64,000 nt of DNA from Sutterella sp. (lineage in GTDB: Bacteria > Pseudomonadota > Gammaproteobacteria > Burkholderiales > Burkholderiaceae_F), in assembly GCA_020025965.1 (NCBI GenBank), contig JAHHRG010000002.1, positions 1-64,000 of the forward strand. The letters run 5' to 3'. Position numbers and translations under genes: made by a program. How positions within the stretch are numbered: the first letter of the stretch is position 1; the number at the start of each line of letters is the position of its first letter. Under the pieces are notes generated by a model. It saw nothing but the letters and a program-made list of their open reading frames with translations. It searched no databases and was not told the DNA's origin. Of the stretch, positions 10,348-21,529 are shown in pieces.

Positions 10348-10650
10348 CTACTTTTTCGGTAGTTTGAAAAGATCTGTAGATCCGTCTTTGAGGTTACCAT
10401 CACAACAGTCATGGCACCAACACTTCCATCGGAACGTTTCGGGAACGGGGTCGTAACCTCGTCCGCCCAATGGATGACATCGCAGAAGTCGACACATGGT
10501 CATATAACTTCCGCGAACAGCACCATAACGTTCTAATGCATCAATCGCGTAATTCGAACAAGTCGGAATAAACCGACATTCACGCCCCACCCAAGGTGAA
10601 AGCGTCAATTGATACAGACGAACGAGTTTCTGAAGAAGACGGGCGAGCAT
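10348..10650 (-). CDS. yidD: Membrane protein insertion efficiency factor YidD
   Basis: YidD is a small amphipathic protein that helps membrane insertion alongside YidC. The product (about 100 residues) shows the family signature: [20 protein letters not shown], then [13 protein letters not shown] and [13 protein letters not shown]. The ATG at 10650 shares one base with the rnpA stop codon (TGATG), indicating translational coupling. The C-terminal tail is unusually cysteine-rich (KCWCHDCC) and continues for about 17 residues beyond it. Confidence 0.95.
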   Translation of the reverse strand: MLARLLQKLVRLYQLTLSPWVGRECRFIPTCSNYAIDALERYGAVRGSYMTMCRLLRCHPLGGRGYDPVPETFRWKCWCHDCCDGNLKDGSTDLFKLPKK

Positions 10651-11114
10651 CAACTTTCCTGACCAGGCTTACGCAAACGCTTCACGCGTCGCGAAAGCAC
10701 TTGCATAAGACAGGCAACGTCTTCATTTAGGGCAGACTTCAAAGCCTTGACGCCCTGACTCTTCCCTGGAACAGAAACCAGCGGAGATTTCAGTCTCAAA
10801 GACACGTCAAGCCCCAAGCCCTGTTCGCACAAATGCTCGATCAGGAATGGAGCTTGCTTTCTTGCAGCCTCTCGGAGAATTCTTTTTACGAGTGCACGAT
10901 CGACAGAACGTCTCGAATTCTTCTTGCCGACGGTGATGCCAACTCGAAGACGTCCGGGAAATTCAGTGAACGTGAGTGCGTTACATGAAAAATATTTCGA
11001 GGCAACTCGAAATGCTTTTTCATTTCGCACATGCACAAGTACCCCATAGTCTGACGTCTTAATTAGACGCAAACTACGGGGAAATCCAAAAGCTGCCGAT
11101 TCTTTGCTCGACAC
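10650..11114 (-). CDS. rnpA: Ribonuclease P protein component
   Basis: RnpA is the protein subunit of RNase P, which trims the 5' leader of pre-tRNAs. The start is GTG at 11114 with GAGA upstream. The RNR-type basic signature is visible as [20 protein letters not shown], preceded by [11 protein letters not shown]. At 154 residues it is longer than the usual 115-130, with extra residues in the second half (around residues 100-130). It lies 27 bases downstream of rpmH in the standard rpmH-rnpA-yidD-yidC order. Confidence 0.93.
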   Translation of the reverse strand: MSSKESAAFGFPRSLRLIKTSDYGVLVHVRNEKAFRVASKYFSCNALTFTEFPGRLRVGITVGKKNSRRSVDRALVKRILREAARKQAPFLIEHLCEQGLGLDVSLRLKSPLVSVPGKSQGVKALKSALNEDVACLMQVLSRRVKRLRKPGQES

Positions 11115-11141
11115 GGCTATTTCTCGCCGTGAGCTAGCAAA

Positions 11142-11282
11142 TTAAAGAGCCAGGGTGTGACGGCCCTTGGCGCGACGGCGAGCGAGAACGCGACGACCGC
11201 CCACGGTGCGGCTGCGAACCAGGAAGCCGTGCGTGCGAGCACGCTTGACCTTGGAAGGCTGATAGGTACGTTTGGTAGCCAT
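11142..11282 (-). CDS. rpmH: 50S ribosomal protein L34
   Basis: L34 is the smallest large-subunit ribosomal protein. The 46-residue product is [20 protein letters not shown] at its N-terminus and ends [12 protein letters not shown], which is the full-length family pattern with two extra residues after the initiator Met. The ATG is at 11282 and the stop at 11142-11144. It is followed by rnpA in the same direction. This is the divergent partner of dnaA. Confidence 0.97.
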   Translation of the reverse strand: MATKRTYQPSKVKRARTHGFLVRSRTVGGRRVLARRRAKGRHTLAL

Positions 11283-11307
11283 GATTTTTCCTCAAAAGGC
11301 ATTAAAT

Positions 11308-11340
11308 CTTCAGTGGCATCACTGATATGCCAATCTGAAG
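11308..11340 (-). other. Hairpin in the rpmH 5' leader
   Basis: On the rpmH transcript, CTTCAG and TGGCAT pair with ATGCCA and CTGAAG, giving two 6-base-pair helices separated by a 2-base bulge and closed by a 7-base loop. The hairpin ends about 26 bases before the rpmH ATG. There is no T-tract after it, so it is not a terminator. A role in leader stability or translational control is possible but only inferred. Confidence 0.55.
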
Positions 11341-11515
11341 TGAAAACTCAAGAAATGGGGACGTTCGATTATCTGAATTCACTCACAAAGAGGAGTGATA
11401 ACCGACGCAAAAAATCTCCGTGAACTGCACAGTATTTACCGTGGAAAAGTTTCGACCGGCGACTTGGAAGCGACGATCAGCTCTGCCAGGGAAACCCCAG
11501 ATCACGAAAAGCCTC

Positions 11516-11547
11516 ATATTAGACTCCAAACCCCCCCCGCTTGTCAA
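11516..11547 (-). promoter_or_regulatory. Putative sigma-70 promoter for rpmH operon
   Basis: On the minus strand TTGACA (11542-11547) is a perfect -35 box. TCTAAT lies 18 bases downstream (one mismatch to TATAAT), and a longer-spaced TAATAT overlaps it. The spacer contains eight consecutive G. Transcription from here would give a leader of about 220 bases before rpmH. The call rests on sequence match only. Confidence 0.5.
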
Positions 11548-11721
11548 ACCGAAAAGCAAAAAAAATGTAGGTCTCCTCCCACGTAGCCACAGAATATTGT
11601 GCCAAGGAAGTCGCAAGCACAATATATTGTGTTAACGAGCATTTATCGCACATCAGGTTGTGTAAATCTTCATTAAGTACAGTTAATTTTCATTCTAACC
11701 CATTGAAATTTAACGATATAC

Positions 11722-11745
11722 TTATCCACACCAATTTGTGGACAA
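11722..11745. promoter_or_regulatory. Two inverted DnaA boxes upstream of dnaA
   Basis: TTATCCACA (11722-11730, plus strand, perfect consensus) faces TTGTCCACA on the minus strand (11737-11745, one mismatch). A weaker box (ATTTACACA on the minus strand, 11659-11667) lies further up. They are about 160-250 bases before the dnaA start, a position suited to DnaA autoregulation of dnaA; they could also form part of a composite origin. Confidence 0.75.
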
Positions 11746-11906
11746 GTATTAAGATAGCTCCTTTTTCGCTTCTAAATCCGTTAAAATATGCTATTTGCGT
11801 CGTGTGTCTTTTCGGATCCGACGCAACTTCTTTCGCGAGCGGACATCCCGCTCGCTCGGCATCGACAAAACAATGCTGTTGTCGGCAACACTAAACGCAC
11901 TCCGTC

Positions 11907-13256
11907 ATGAATATTTTTTGGCAAGACTGTCTCGCTCAACTCAAGTCGCTGAAACTGCCTCCCATGGTCATCACCAACTGGTTTGAACCGCTCGAACCTG
12001 TGTCCTGGGACAGTGATCGCGGCGAGTTCGTGCTCCAAGCTCCAGCAGGCAAGGTTGCGACCATCCGTCAGACTTATCTGAAGACCATTCAGGACGTGGC
12101 CGTTCGTGTGCACGGCGGTTCCGTACACGTTACCGTTCGTCCGATCGGCCAGTCCCTCGAAGGCGAAGCTATCGAACAGCGCGACGAACTTAATCAAAAT
12201 CGCCGACGCGAGGAAACAGGCCTTTTGCCTGGTCTTACCTTTGAAAACTATGTTAACGGTAACGCCAACCAATTGGCCGTTGCCGCGGCCGAACACGTCG
12301 CAACGACAATCGGCATGCAGTACAACCCGCTTTATATATACGGCGGCGTCGGGCTTGGTAAAACTCACTTGATGCAGGCTATCGGTCATCGTTATCTCGA
12401 CCTGCATCCTAAAGCTAAAGTTCGTTGTGTTTCCGCTCAGGATTTCATTAGCGAATACACATCCGCTACGCGCGATTCAAGCAACTCCCGTAAAGCTCTC
12501 CAGATGTTCGATGAACGCTATCGTAGCCTTGATCTTCTTTTGATCGACGACGTTCAGTCCTTCTCTGGTGCCAAAGGTTCGCAAGCACAGTTCTATCGTG
12601 CTTTCGAAGCCCTCGTTCCGCACAATAAGCAGGTAGTCCTGACAGCCGATACATACACGCGAAACCTTAAAGATATCGAACAACGTTTGATTTCCCGTTT
12701 CTCTCAAGGGCTATCCGTTGCCATTGAGCCACCTGAACTCGAAATGCGAATTGCAATTCTTCTCAACAAGGCCAAAGCCATGGGTGCCGCCTTGCCGGAA
12801 GAGGTGGCGATGTTCATTGCCAAGCGTCTCAAGTCCAATGTACGCGAACTCGAAGGTGCCTTGCAGCAGGTCATCGCTTATCAGCAATTCCAACCGGCAG
12901 CCGCCAAGGAAATCACTATCGACATCGCTAAGCATGTTTTGCGCGATCAGTTCTCGGTAAATAACAACCTTGTGACGATTGAAAACATACAGAAAACGGT
13001 GGCCGACTATTACAACATCAAAGTCGCAGACATGCATTCCAAGCGTCGTCCAGCCAACATTGCGCTTCCACGTCAAATCGCCATGTACCTTGCCAAAGAG
13101 CTGACGCAACATAGTTTGCCGGAAATCGGCTCCAACTTCGGCGGTCGAGACCATACAACCGTCATGCACGCCGTACGCAAGATCACTCAAGAACGAAAGA
13201 GCAACGCGGAACTCAACCACGAAATCCACGTTCTCGAACAAATGATTAAGGGCTAA
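11907..13256 (+). CDS. dnaA: Chromosomal replication initiator DnaA
   Basis: DnaA binds DnaA boxes at oriC and opens the duplex. The 449-residue protein has the N-terminal DnaB-interacting domain ([23 protein letters not shown]), a short linker, and the AAA+ domain with Walker [10 protein letters not shown] (residues 146-154), Walker [11 protein letters not shown] and the arginine-finger region [10 protein letters not shown]. The C-terminal DNA-binding domain carries the signature [15 protein letters not shown]. The start ATG at 11907 gives the family N-terminus. dnaN follows after 24 bases. Confidence 0.98.
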   Translation: MNIFWQDCLAQLKSLKLPPMVITNWFEPLEPVSWDSDRGEFVLQAPAGKVATIRQTYLKTIQDVAVRVHGGSVHVTVRPIGQSLEGEAIEQRDELNQNRRREETGLLPGLTFENYVNGNANQLAVAAAEHVATTIGMQYNPLYIYGGVGLGKTHLMQAIGHRYLDLHPKAKVRCVSAQDFISEYTSATRDSSNSRKALQMFDERYRSLDLLLIDDVQSFSGAKGSQAQFYRAFEALVPHNKQVVLTADTYTRNLKDIEQRLISRFSQGLSVAIEPPELEMRIAILLNKAKAMGAALPEEVAMFIAKRLKSNVRELEGALQQVIAYQQFQPAAAKEITIDIAKHVLRDQFSVNNNLVTIENIQKTVADYYNIKVADMHSKRRPANIALPRQIAMYLAKELTQHSLPEIGSNFGGRDHTTVMHAVRKITQERKSNAELNHEIHVLEQMIKG

Positions 13257-13280
13257 GCCCCTCTAACGAAGGAATTTCTC

Positions 13281-17037
<3,757 letters not shown>

Positions 17038-17116
17038 AGGCATTTTTTCAGGGATTACTCACGGGAAAGATCACGAAGGTCTTTCCCAACCCTGACTATC
17101 TTCCTAGGAGATTGGT

Positions 17117-18046
17117 ATGAATAATTTCGACAAAAAATTGGTCATTGCCGTTTCCTCCAGAGCGCTTTTCGATCTTGAAGACGAACACTCTTTGTTTGAA
17201 AAAGAAGGTTTTCGGGCTTATCGACGCTATCAAGTCGCTCATAAGAACATACCTTTGCGTCCTGGTGTGGCCTTTCCCTTTGTCAGACGTCTCTTAAACC
17301 TCAACTCGCGTTTTGGAGATCTGGAACCTTTTCAGGTTGTCGCGCTCTCGCGTAACTCACCAGAAACCGCTCAACGCTTCTTCCACTCTTGTCGTTACTA
17401 CGAACTGCCGATCAAAGCAGGTGCATTTACATCGGGCCAGTCCACTTATCCTTATATCAACGCATTCAACGTGTCTCTCTTTCTGAGTGCGAACCCAGAA
17501 AGCGTTCGACACTCGCTCGATGCCGGTCATCCTGCAGGATTAGTCATGCCTTCGTCTATCCACGAAGATGATGATGGGCAATCCCTGCGAATCGCCTTTG
17601 ACTTCGACGGGGTAATCGCCGACGACGAAAGCGAAATCACTTACCAAACCTCTGGTATCGACGCTTTTCACAAGCTTGAGCAAGACAAAGCCGAAACGCC
17701 TCATTCTCCAGGACCTCTGGGGCGTCTCTTCAGTCGCCTATCGGAATTCCAGCGACTTGACTACGAGCTACACGGAAAAGAAAACCCGTATTTCGAACCT
17801 GCTATTCGTATTTCCATCGTAACCTCCCGAGGCACCCCGAGCGAAGAACGTCTGATCACGACCCTCAAGCAGCTCGGTATGAACGCAGCCGAACTCTTCC
17901 TTCTTGACGGTTTATCGAAGAAACCGTTCTTGGAAACCATTCGTCCGCACATCTTCTTTGACGATCAAACCAATCATCTCGAAAAGAGTGCAGATGTCGT
18001 TCCCAGTGTACTAGTCCCGTTCGGTATTCATAACAAGAAAAATTAA
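17117..18046 (+). CDS. Cytosolic 5'-nucleotidase (PF06189 type)
   Basis: The 309-residue protein resembles the bacterial relatives of cytosolic 5'-nucleotidase I, which dephosphorylate nucleoside monophosphates. The N-terminal half has the family stretches VIAVSSRALFDLEDEH and LNSRFGDLEPFQVVALSRNS. The HAD-type nucleophile motif is AFDFDGVIADDESE (about residues 157-170), and IVTSRGTPSEER and IFFDDQTNHL follow as later HAD motifs. It starts at an ATG with TAGGAG upstream, 79 bases after gyrB, and precedes the flavoprotein gene by 21 bases. Substrate is not predictable from sequence. Confidence 0.85.
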   Translation: MNNFDKKLVIAVSSRALFDLEDEHSLFEKEGFRAYRRYQVAHKNIPLRPGVAFPFVRRLLNLNSRFGDLEPFQVVALSRNSPETAQRFFHSCRYYELPIKAGAFTSGQSTYPYINAFNVSLFLSANPESVRHSLDAGHPAGLVMPSSIHEDDDGQSLRIAFDFDGVIADDESEITYQTSGIDAFHKLEQDKAETPHSPGPLGRLFSRLSEFQRLDYELHGKENPYFEPAIRISIVTSRGTPSEERLITTLKQLGMNAAELFLLDGLSKKPFLETIRPHIFFDDQTNHLEKSADVVPSVLVPFGIHNKKN

Positions 18047-18067
18047 CTCTCATCCCCACTTCTACTC

Positions 18068-20083
18068 ATGACCCAGTTTCCGCATCTTTTTATGCCCCTG
18101 AAAGTTGGGGCCAATTTTCTAAATAACCGCATTGTCATGGCCCCGATTGCGACTGGCTTTGACGGAAGCGATTGTTTCGGAACGGAGCGTATTCGTTTTT
18201 ATCTCGATCGCGTACGTAATCACGGGGCTGGACTTGTTATTGTCAACAACGGGATCGTGAGTTTTACAGGGAAAAAAAAACTGAGTGACTGTAAACTGAC
18301 GCAAACCTACTTTCGGAATGCCAAAGGCTTAACCGATGCTATTCATAAAGAAGGTGCAAAAGTCCTATTACAGTTAGTACACAATGGAGGAGAGGCAGAG
18401 CACCCCTTCGCTCTGGCGGCTAGTCGCATCAAGAATAAAGACACAGGCAATGTCGCAAACCGCATTCCCAAGTTCGCAATTGACCATTTAATTCAGCATT
18501 ACGCCGTTGCTGCTTACGAAGCCGTTCATCTTGGCGGCTTCGACGGTGTAGAGATTGATGCAGGTCACCTGTCTTTGCCCAATACTTTTACTTCACCTAT
18601 TCTCAACCGTCGTAGCGACAGCTGGGGATTACAGGGAAAACACGACTTCGCGTTGGAACTCGTTCAACGCATTCGTGGCCACCTCGGACCGCAACCGATC
18701 CTCTCCTACCGCATTTCCCTTTTGGATCTTTATGCCAAAGGCACACCGTGGATTGACGTGCTGACCTTGGCACAGAATCTTCATCACGAAGGCGTCAACA
18801 TCTTCAGTTTCGACATTGGCCTTTCTTCCAACGCCTTCCCTGTTGATTGCGAACTGACGCCTGAAGGGGTGTGGACTCCTTTCATGGAAAAATTCACCTC
18901 GGAAATTAAGGTTCCAGTCATCTTCGGTGGCAATCTGCAGAACCCAGAGCACATTGCAACGCTCTTAGCCAAGTATCCGACCAGCATGGCTGAAATCGGT
19001 AAACCTTTCGTAGCCGATGCATGTTGGGTTCAAAAAATCCGTAAAGGTGATGTGTCTTCTATCATACCTTACGTTGGTCATGCGAATAAAGACCATATCA
19101 GTAACGACAACATTTATTCGATTGCCGCTCCAGCGGTCAATCAAATCCAACAGTCAGAAAATGTGAAAAAGATCTTGGTCGTCGGTGGAGGTCCGGCCGG
19201 TATTGCCGCAGCTAGAGAAGCAGCGATTCTTGGTCACAAAGTCACGTTGATTGAAGAAAAAAAAGAACTCGGTGGCCTGTTCCGATTAGGAGCCAAGATT
19301 CCAGGCCGAAGCAAAATTCTTAACATCATTACCGCGTGGAAAGAAGAGCTTCTTCGTCTCGGTGTTGAAATTCGACTCGAAACGACAGTCACGGGGCGCT
19401 TGATTGAGGACGACTTTCCCGATCATGCCATTCTTCTAGCAGTCGGCCGTGAAAGTACCCTTCCAAGTCTGCCTGGTATTGATAACCCGAATGTACTAAC
19501 ACCTGAAGACCTGTTTGAAAAACAGATGCCTGTCGGACACCGCGTCGCTGTGATTGGTAGCGGTCCACTTGCCGTCGATATTGCTCGTTTTTTAAGCGCT
19601 CCTGCCATTGAAGATCCGGAAAAATGGTTTTGTGCATGGGGAATCGGCGATCCAGCCAAATATCGGGGTGGTGTCTTAGGGGTGATTCCGCATTTAGCGA
19701 CGCCTCCGCGTCATACAGACCTGATCAATCTCAATCCGAAGGGAAGCTTCGAAAAAGACCTAACAGCCATCAACCGTTTCTATGAATTGCAATGGTTACG
19801 CATGCACGGAGTAAACACTTTTGAACAAACCGAGATCGAACAAATCGAAGTTCACTCTATAAAAGTACGTTCTGACGATGATCAGCAGGGCAGTTTTTCA
19901 CTCCGAATTGATCACGTTGTCGTTGCCGATAAATTCGAACCTCGAGATGAGCTCTCTGACGAGCTCAATGTGCTTGATAAGGAATATGTACTCGTTGGCA
20001 GTTGCAACCAAGCCTCGAGCGATTACAGCGCTTCTAGGGCCGTTCAAGATGCGATCTATTCTGTGCGAAACAGCGCTTTGTAA
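18068..20083 (+). CDS. FadH-like NADH:flavin oxidoreductase, Fe-S ligands absent
   Basis: The 671-residue protein has the two-domain plan of 2,4-dienoyl-CoA reductase FadH and relatives. An Old Yellow Enzyme type TIM barrel (residues 1-320; FPHLFMPLKVG, LQLVHNGGEAEHP, NRRSDSWG) is followed by FAD- and NAD(P)-binding Rossmann domains (ILVVGGGPAGIAAAREA at about 369-385, RVAVIGSGPLAVDIAR later). In FadH the linker carries four cysteines binding a 4Fe-4S cluster. Here the aligned stretch at about 334-357 (PYVGHANKDHISNDNIYS onward) has none. The FadH catalytic Tyr and His positions also seem replaced. It is probably a flavoenzyme with an altered reaction, or a degenerate one; the reading frame is intact. 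Confidence 0.8.
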   Translation: MTQFPHLFMPLKVGANFLNNRIVMAPIATGFDGSDCFGTERIRFYLDRVRNHGAGLVIVNNGIVSFTGKKKLSDCKLTQTYFRNAKGLTDAIHKEGAKVLLQLVHNGGEAEHPFALAASRIKNKDTGNVANRIPKFAIDHLIQHYAVAAYEAVHLGGFDGVEIDAGHLSLPNTFTSPILNRRSDSWGLQGKHDFALELVQRIRGHLGPQPILSYRISLLDLYAKGTPWIDVLTLAQNLHHEGVNIFSFDIGLSSNAFPVDCELTPEGVWTPFMEKFTSEIKVPVIFGGNLQNPEHIATLLAKYPTSMAEIGKPFVADACWVQKIRKGDVSSIIPYVGHANKDHISNDNIYSIAAPAVNQIQQSENVKKILVVGGGPAGIAAAREAAILGHKVTLIEEKKELGGLFRLGAKIPGRSKILNIITAWKEELLRLGVEIRLETTVTGRLIEDDFPDHAILLAVGRESTLPSLPGIDNPNVLTPEDLFEKQMPVGHRVAVIGSGPLAVDIARFLSAPAIEDPEKWFCAWGIGDPAKYRGGVLGVIPHLATPPRHTDLINLNPKGSFEKDLTAINRFYELQWLRMHGVNTFEQTEIEQIEVHSIKVRSDDDQQGSFSLRIDHVVVADKFEPRDELSDELNVLDKEYVLVGSCNQASSDYSASRAVQDAIYSVRNSAL

Positions 20084-20193
20084 ATGATTAAGAACGAAAA
20101 AATTTGCTATTGCGTATTCTCAAGTAGATGATAAATAAGGGAAAATATAGATAATCCACAGCAAACCCACAACATACTGCACAGCTTTTCCAC

Positions 20194-20224
20194 ACGCCGT
20201 TTTCTGAAAAAACGGCGTTTTTTA
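20194..20224 (+). terminator. Intrinsic terminator after the FadH-like gene
   Basis: ACGCCGTTTT (20194-20203) pairs perfectly with AAAACGGCGT (20209-20218) around a 5-base loop and runs into TTTTTTA. It lies about 110 bases after the flavoprotein stop codon and overlaps the end of a DnaA box (20186-20194). Confidence 0.85.
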
Positions 20225-20350
20225 TTGCTTTACTTCTTACTCGTTGATGTAACTTTTCAATGCGGTCTTTTTAAATGCGCAACTTTTCAAGTTCAACCCG
20301 GTTCTCAAAACTTTCACACTCAAAAATAATAAGTGATGATTTTTTTATGT

Positions 20351-20370
20351 TAGTAGTATGTAGTAGTAGG
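20351..20370 (+). repeat. TAG trinucleotide repeat (DnaA-trio-like)
   Basis: TAGTAGTATG is followed directly by TAGTAGTAGG, giving five TAG units and one TAT. It sits between an AT-rich run (TGATGATTTTTTTATG) and, on the other side, a short GC-containing step and the DnaA box at 20383-20391. That box-trio-AT-rich order resembles the bacterial origin unwinding element described for DnaA-trios (3'-GAT-5' repeats). Confidence 0.5.
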
Positions 20371-20603
20371 CACTTTCAAAGCTGTGCATAAATCATTTTT
20401 CGCAATTATTTTTCAGAGACTTGTCTTCAGGATAAGCGTGTGGATAAGGCTGAAGAATTCTTGTGGGAAACACGGGACAGATTGTGGATGAAAAGCAAAA
20501 AAATTACCGAACAAAAAAGTTATCCACTTTTCGGAAGAAAACATCCAAAACTTATCAACAAAGATATCCAGAACAATCTCAACATTTTTGTTTTTGTTAT
20601 AGA

Positions 20604-20640
20604 AGAACTGTTCACATGAACAGTTCTCTTTTTCTTCTCG
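20604..20640 (+). terminator. Inverted repeat with T-rich tail inside the origin region
   Basis: AGAACTGTTCA and TGAACAGTTCT form a perfect 11-base-pair inverted repeat separated by two bases, followed by CTTTTTCTTCT. On the plus strand this looks like an intrinsic terminator. No protein gene lies immediately upstream, so it could end an unannotated small RNA, insulate the BON gene from origin transcription, or be a palindromic operator. Confidence 0.55.
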
Positions 20641-20811
20641 AAATTCAGATGAGGAATTTTGTTGATCTGTTCGAATTTATTTCGCTAGACGGGAAAAATG
20701 ACAGATTTGGGTATCATTCAATCAGTAGTGAGTTTTGATTCGAGTCCGGATTCCGCTTCATGCGTATAGAGTCCATCGATCGTGAACACATGTTATGAGG
20801 ATCAATTAACT

Positions 20812-21456
20812 ATGTTGAAGATGAATAATGTCGCTTTGCTTCTGGCGGTGAGCGCAACAATCTTCGTGAGCGGTTGTGCACCTGTGCTGATAGGTGGTGC
20901 CGCGTTGACAACAGCTACCGTCGTGACGGATCGTCGTTCGACTGGTAGCATTGTGACTGACGAAATGCTTGAAAAGCGCGTTGTCTACAATATTGTCGAA
21001 GCTTTAGGTCAGGATAATATCCATGTGACGGTAACTAGCTTTGAGGGTAAGATTTTGCTAACTGGCGAGGTATTGACGCAGGCTCAGAAGTTACAGGCGC
21101 AAGAAGTAGCTCGATTGAGTCTTGACGTGAAGAGCGTGGTGAATGAATTAGCTGTGATGGAACATTCGAGCATGGCGACCCGTTTGTCCGATACATTGCT
21201 TGCCAACAAGGTTCGTGCTTCGCTGTTCAGTTCTCAGAACACTTCCCTCAATCAAGTTAAGGTGGTTGTTGATCGAAAGATTGTTTATTTGATGGGGATC
21301 GTGACTCGAGCTGAAGCGAATACGATCACGCAGAAGGTTGCACAGATTCCCGATGTTCTGCAGGTGGTAAATTGCTTTACTTTTGCTACTCCAGAAGAAA
21401 TTAAGCGTCGAATGCCTGAAATGCAGAGTCCTAAAGACGAAAACCGAGACAACTAA
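20812..21456 (+). CDS. BON-domain outer-membrane lipoprotein
   Basis: A 214-residue lipoprotein with two BON domains, like DolP (YraP)/OsmY-type envelope proteins that bind phospholipid and support outer-membrane integrity. The signal peptide (NNVALLLAVSATIFVSGC) ends in a lipobox with Cys21. BON domain 1 covers about residues 49-115 (DEMLEKRVVYNIVEAL, EGKILLTGEVLTQAQ) and BON domain 2 about 122-190 (LLANKVRASLFSS, DRKIVYLMGIVTRAEA). I chose the ATG at 20812, with GAGGA 10 bases upstream, over an upstream ATG at 20782. A terminator follows. Confidence 0.9.
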   Translation: MLKMNNVALLLAVSATIFVSGCAPVLIGGAALTTATVVTDRRSTGSIVTDEMLEKRVVYNIVEALGQDNIHVTVTSFEGKILLTGEVLTQAQKLQAQEVARLSLDVKSVVNELAVMEHSSMATRLSDTLLANKVRASLFSSQNTSLNQVKVVVDRKIVYLMGIVTRAEANTITQKVAQIPDVLQVVNCFTFATPEEIKRRMPEMQSPKDENRDN

Positions 21457-21477
21457 GTTGTTAGTCTTGTAGAAAGC

Positions 21478-21520
21478 AAAAAAATGCACCGTCGAGAAAA
21501 TCGAACGGTGCATTTTTTAT
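21478..21520. terminator. Bidirectional terminator between BON gene and menA
   Basis: AAAAAATGCACCGT pairs with ACGGTGCATTTTTT around a short loop that can extend the stem with CGA/TCG. A-tract and T-tract on either side let it work for both convergent genes. Confidence 0.9.
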
Positions 21521-21529
21521 GTTCGGACT

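Larger units (their letters stand above)
11283..11906. other. rpmH-dnaA divergent intergenic region (624 bases, no gene)
   Basis: This stretch separates rpmH (leftward) from dnaA (rightward). It holds a long rpmH leader with a hairpin at 11308-11340, a promoter-like pair on the minus strand at 11516-11547 with a C8/G8 run in its spacer, a strongly AT-rich part from about 11590 to 11800, and DnaA boxes just upstream of dnaA. Open frames here (for example 11395-11635 and 11658-11894) show no family resemblance and I treat them as chance. Confidence 0.85.
20084..20811. other. Gene-free AT-rich region, putative origin of replication (oriC)
   Basis: About 730 bases with no convincing gene. On the plus strand it holds TTTTCCACA (20186-20194) and TAATCCACA (20152-20160). 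On the minus strand it holds TTATGCACA (20383-20391) and a perfect TTATCCACA (20439-20447). Several one-mismatch boxes occur at 20462-20470, 20483-20491, 20520-20528 and 20552-20560. A TAG trinucleotide repeat (20351-20370), AT-rich runs and repeated AACTTTTCAA (20251-20260, 20281-20290) lie among them. Hand counts of G and C suggest the skew changes sign near here. The density of boxes exceeds that beside dnaA, so this is my preferred oriC. Confidence 0.7.

Noticed and set aside
11117..11302. 61-residue minus-strand frame at rpmH
   Set aside because: It is a different frame of the same strand; the true product in this place is the 46-residue L34.
11283..11906. rpmH-dnaA gap as the main oriC
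   Set aside because: Only two good DnaA boxes and one weak one are present, and sampled base skew does not change sign here; I keep it as a dnaA regulatory region and as a second choice for oriC.
11781..12407. 208-residue minus-strand open frame over the dnaA start
   Set aside because: It overlaps the conserved dnaA coding sequence and has no recognisable features.
20463..20738. 91-residue plus-strand frame in the putative origin
   Set aside because: It spans several DnaA boxes and the 20604-20627 inverted repeat, has no good ribosome binding site and looks low in complexity.
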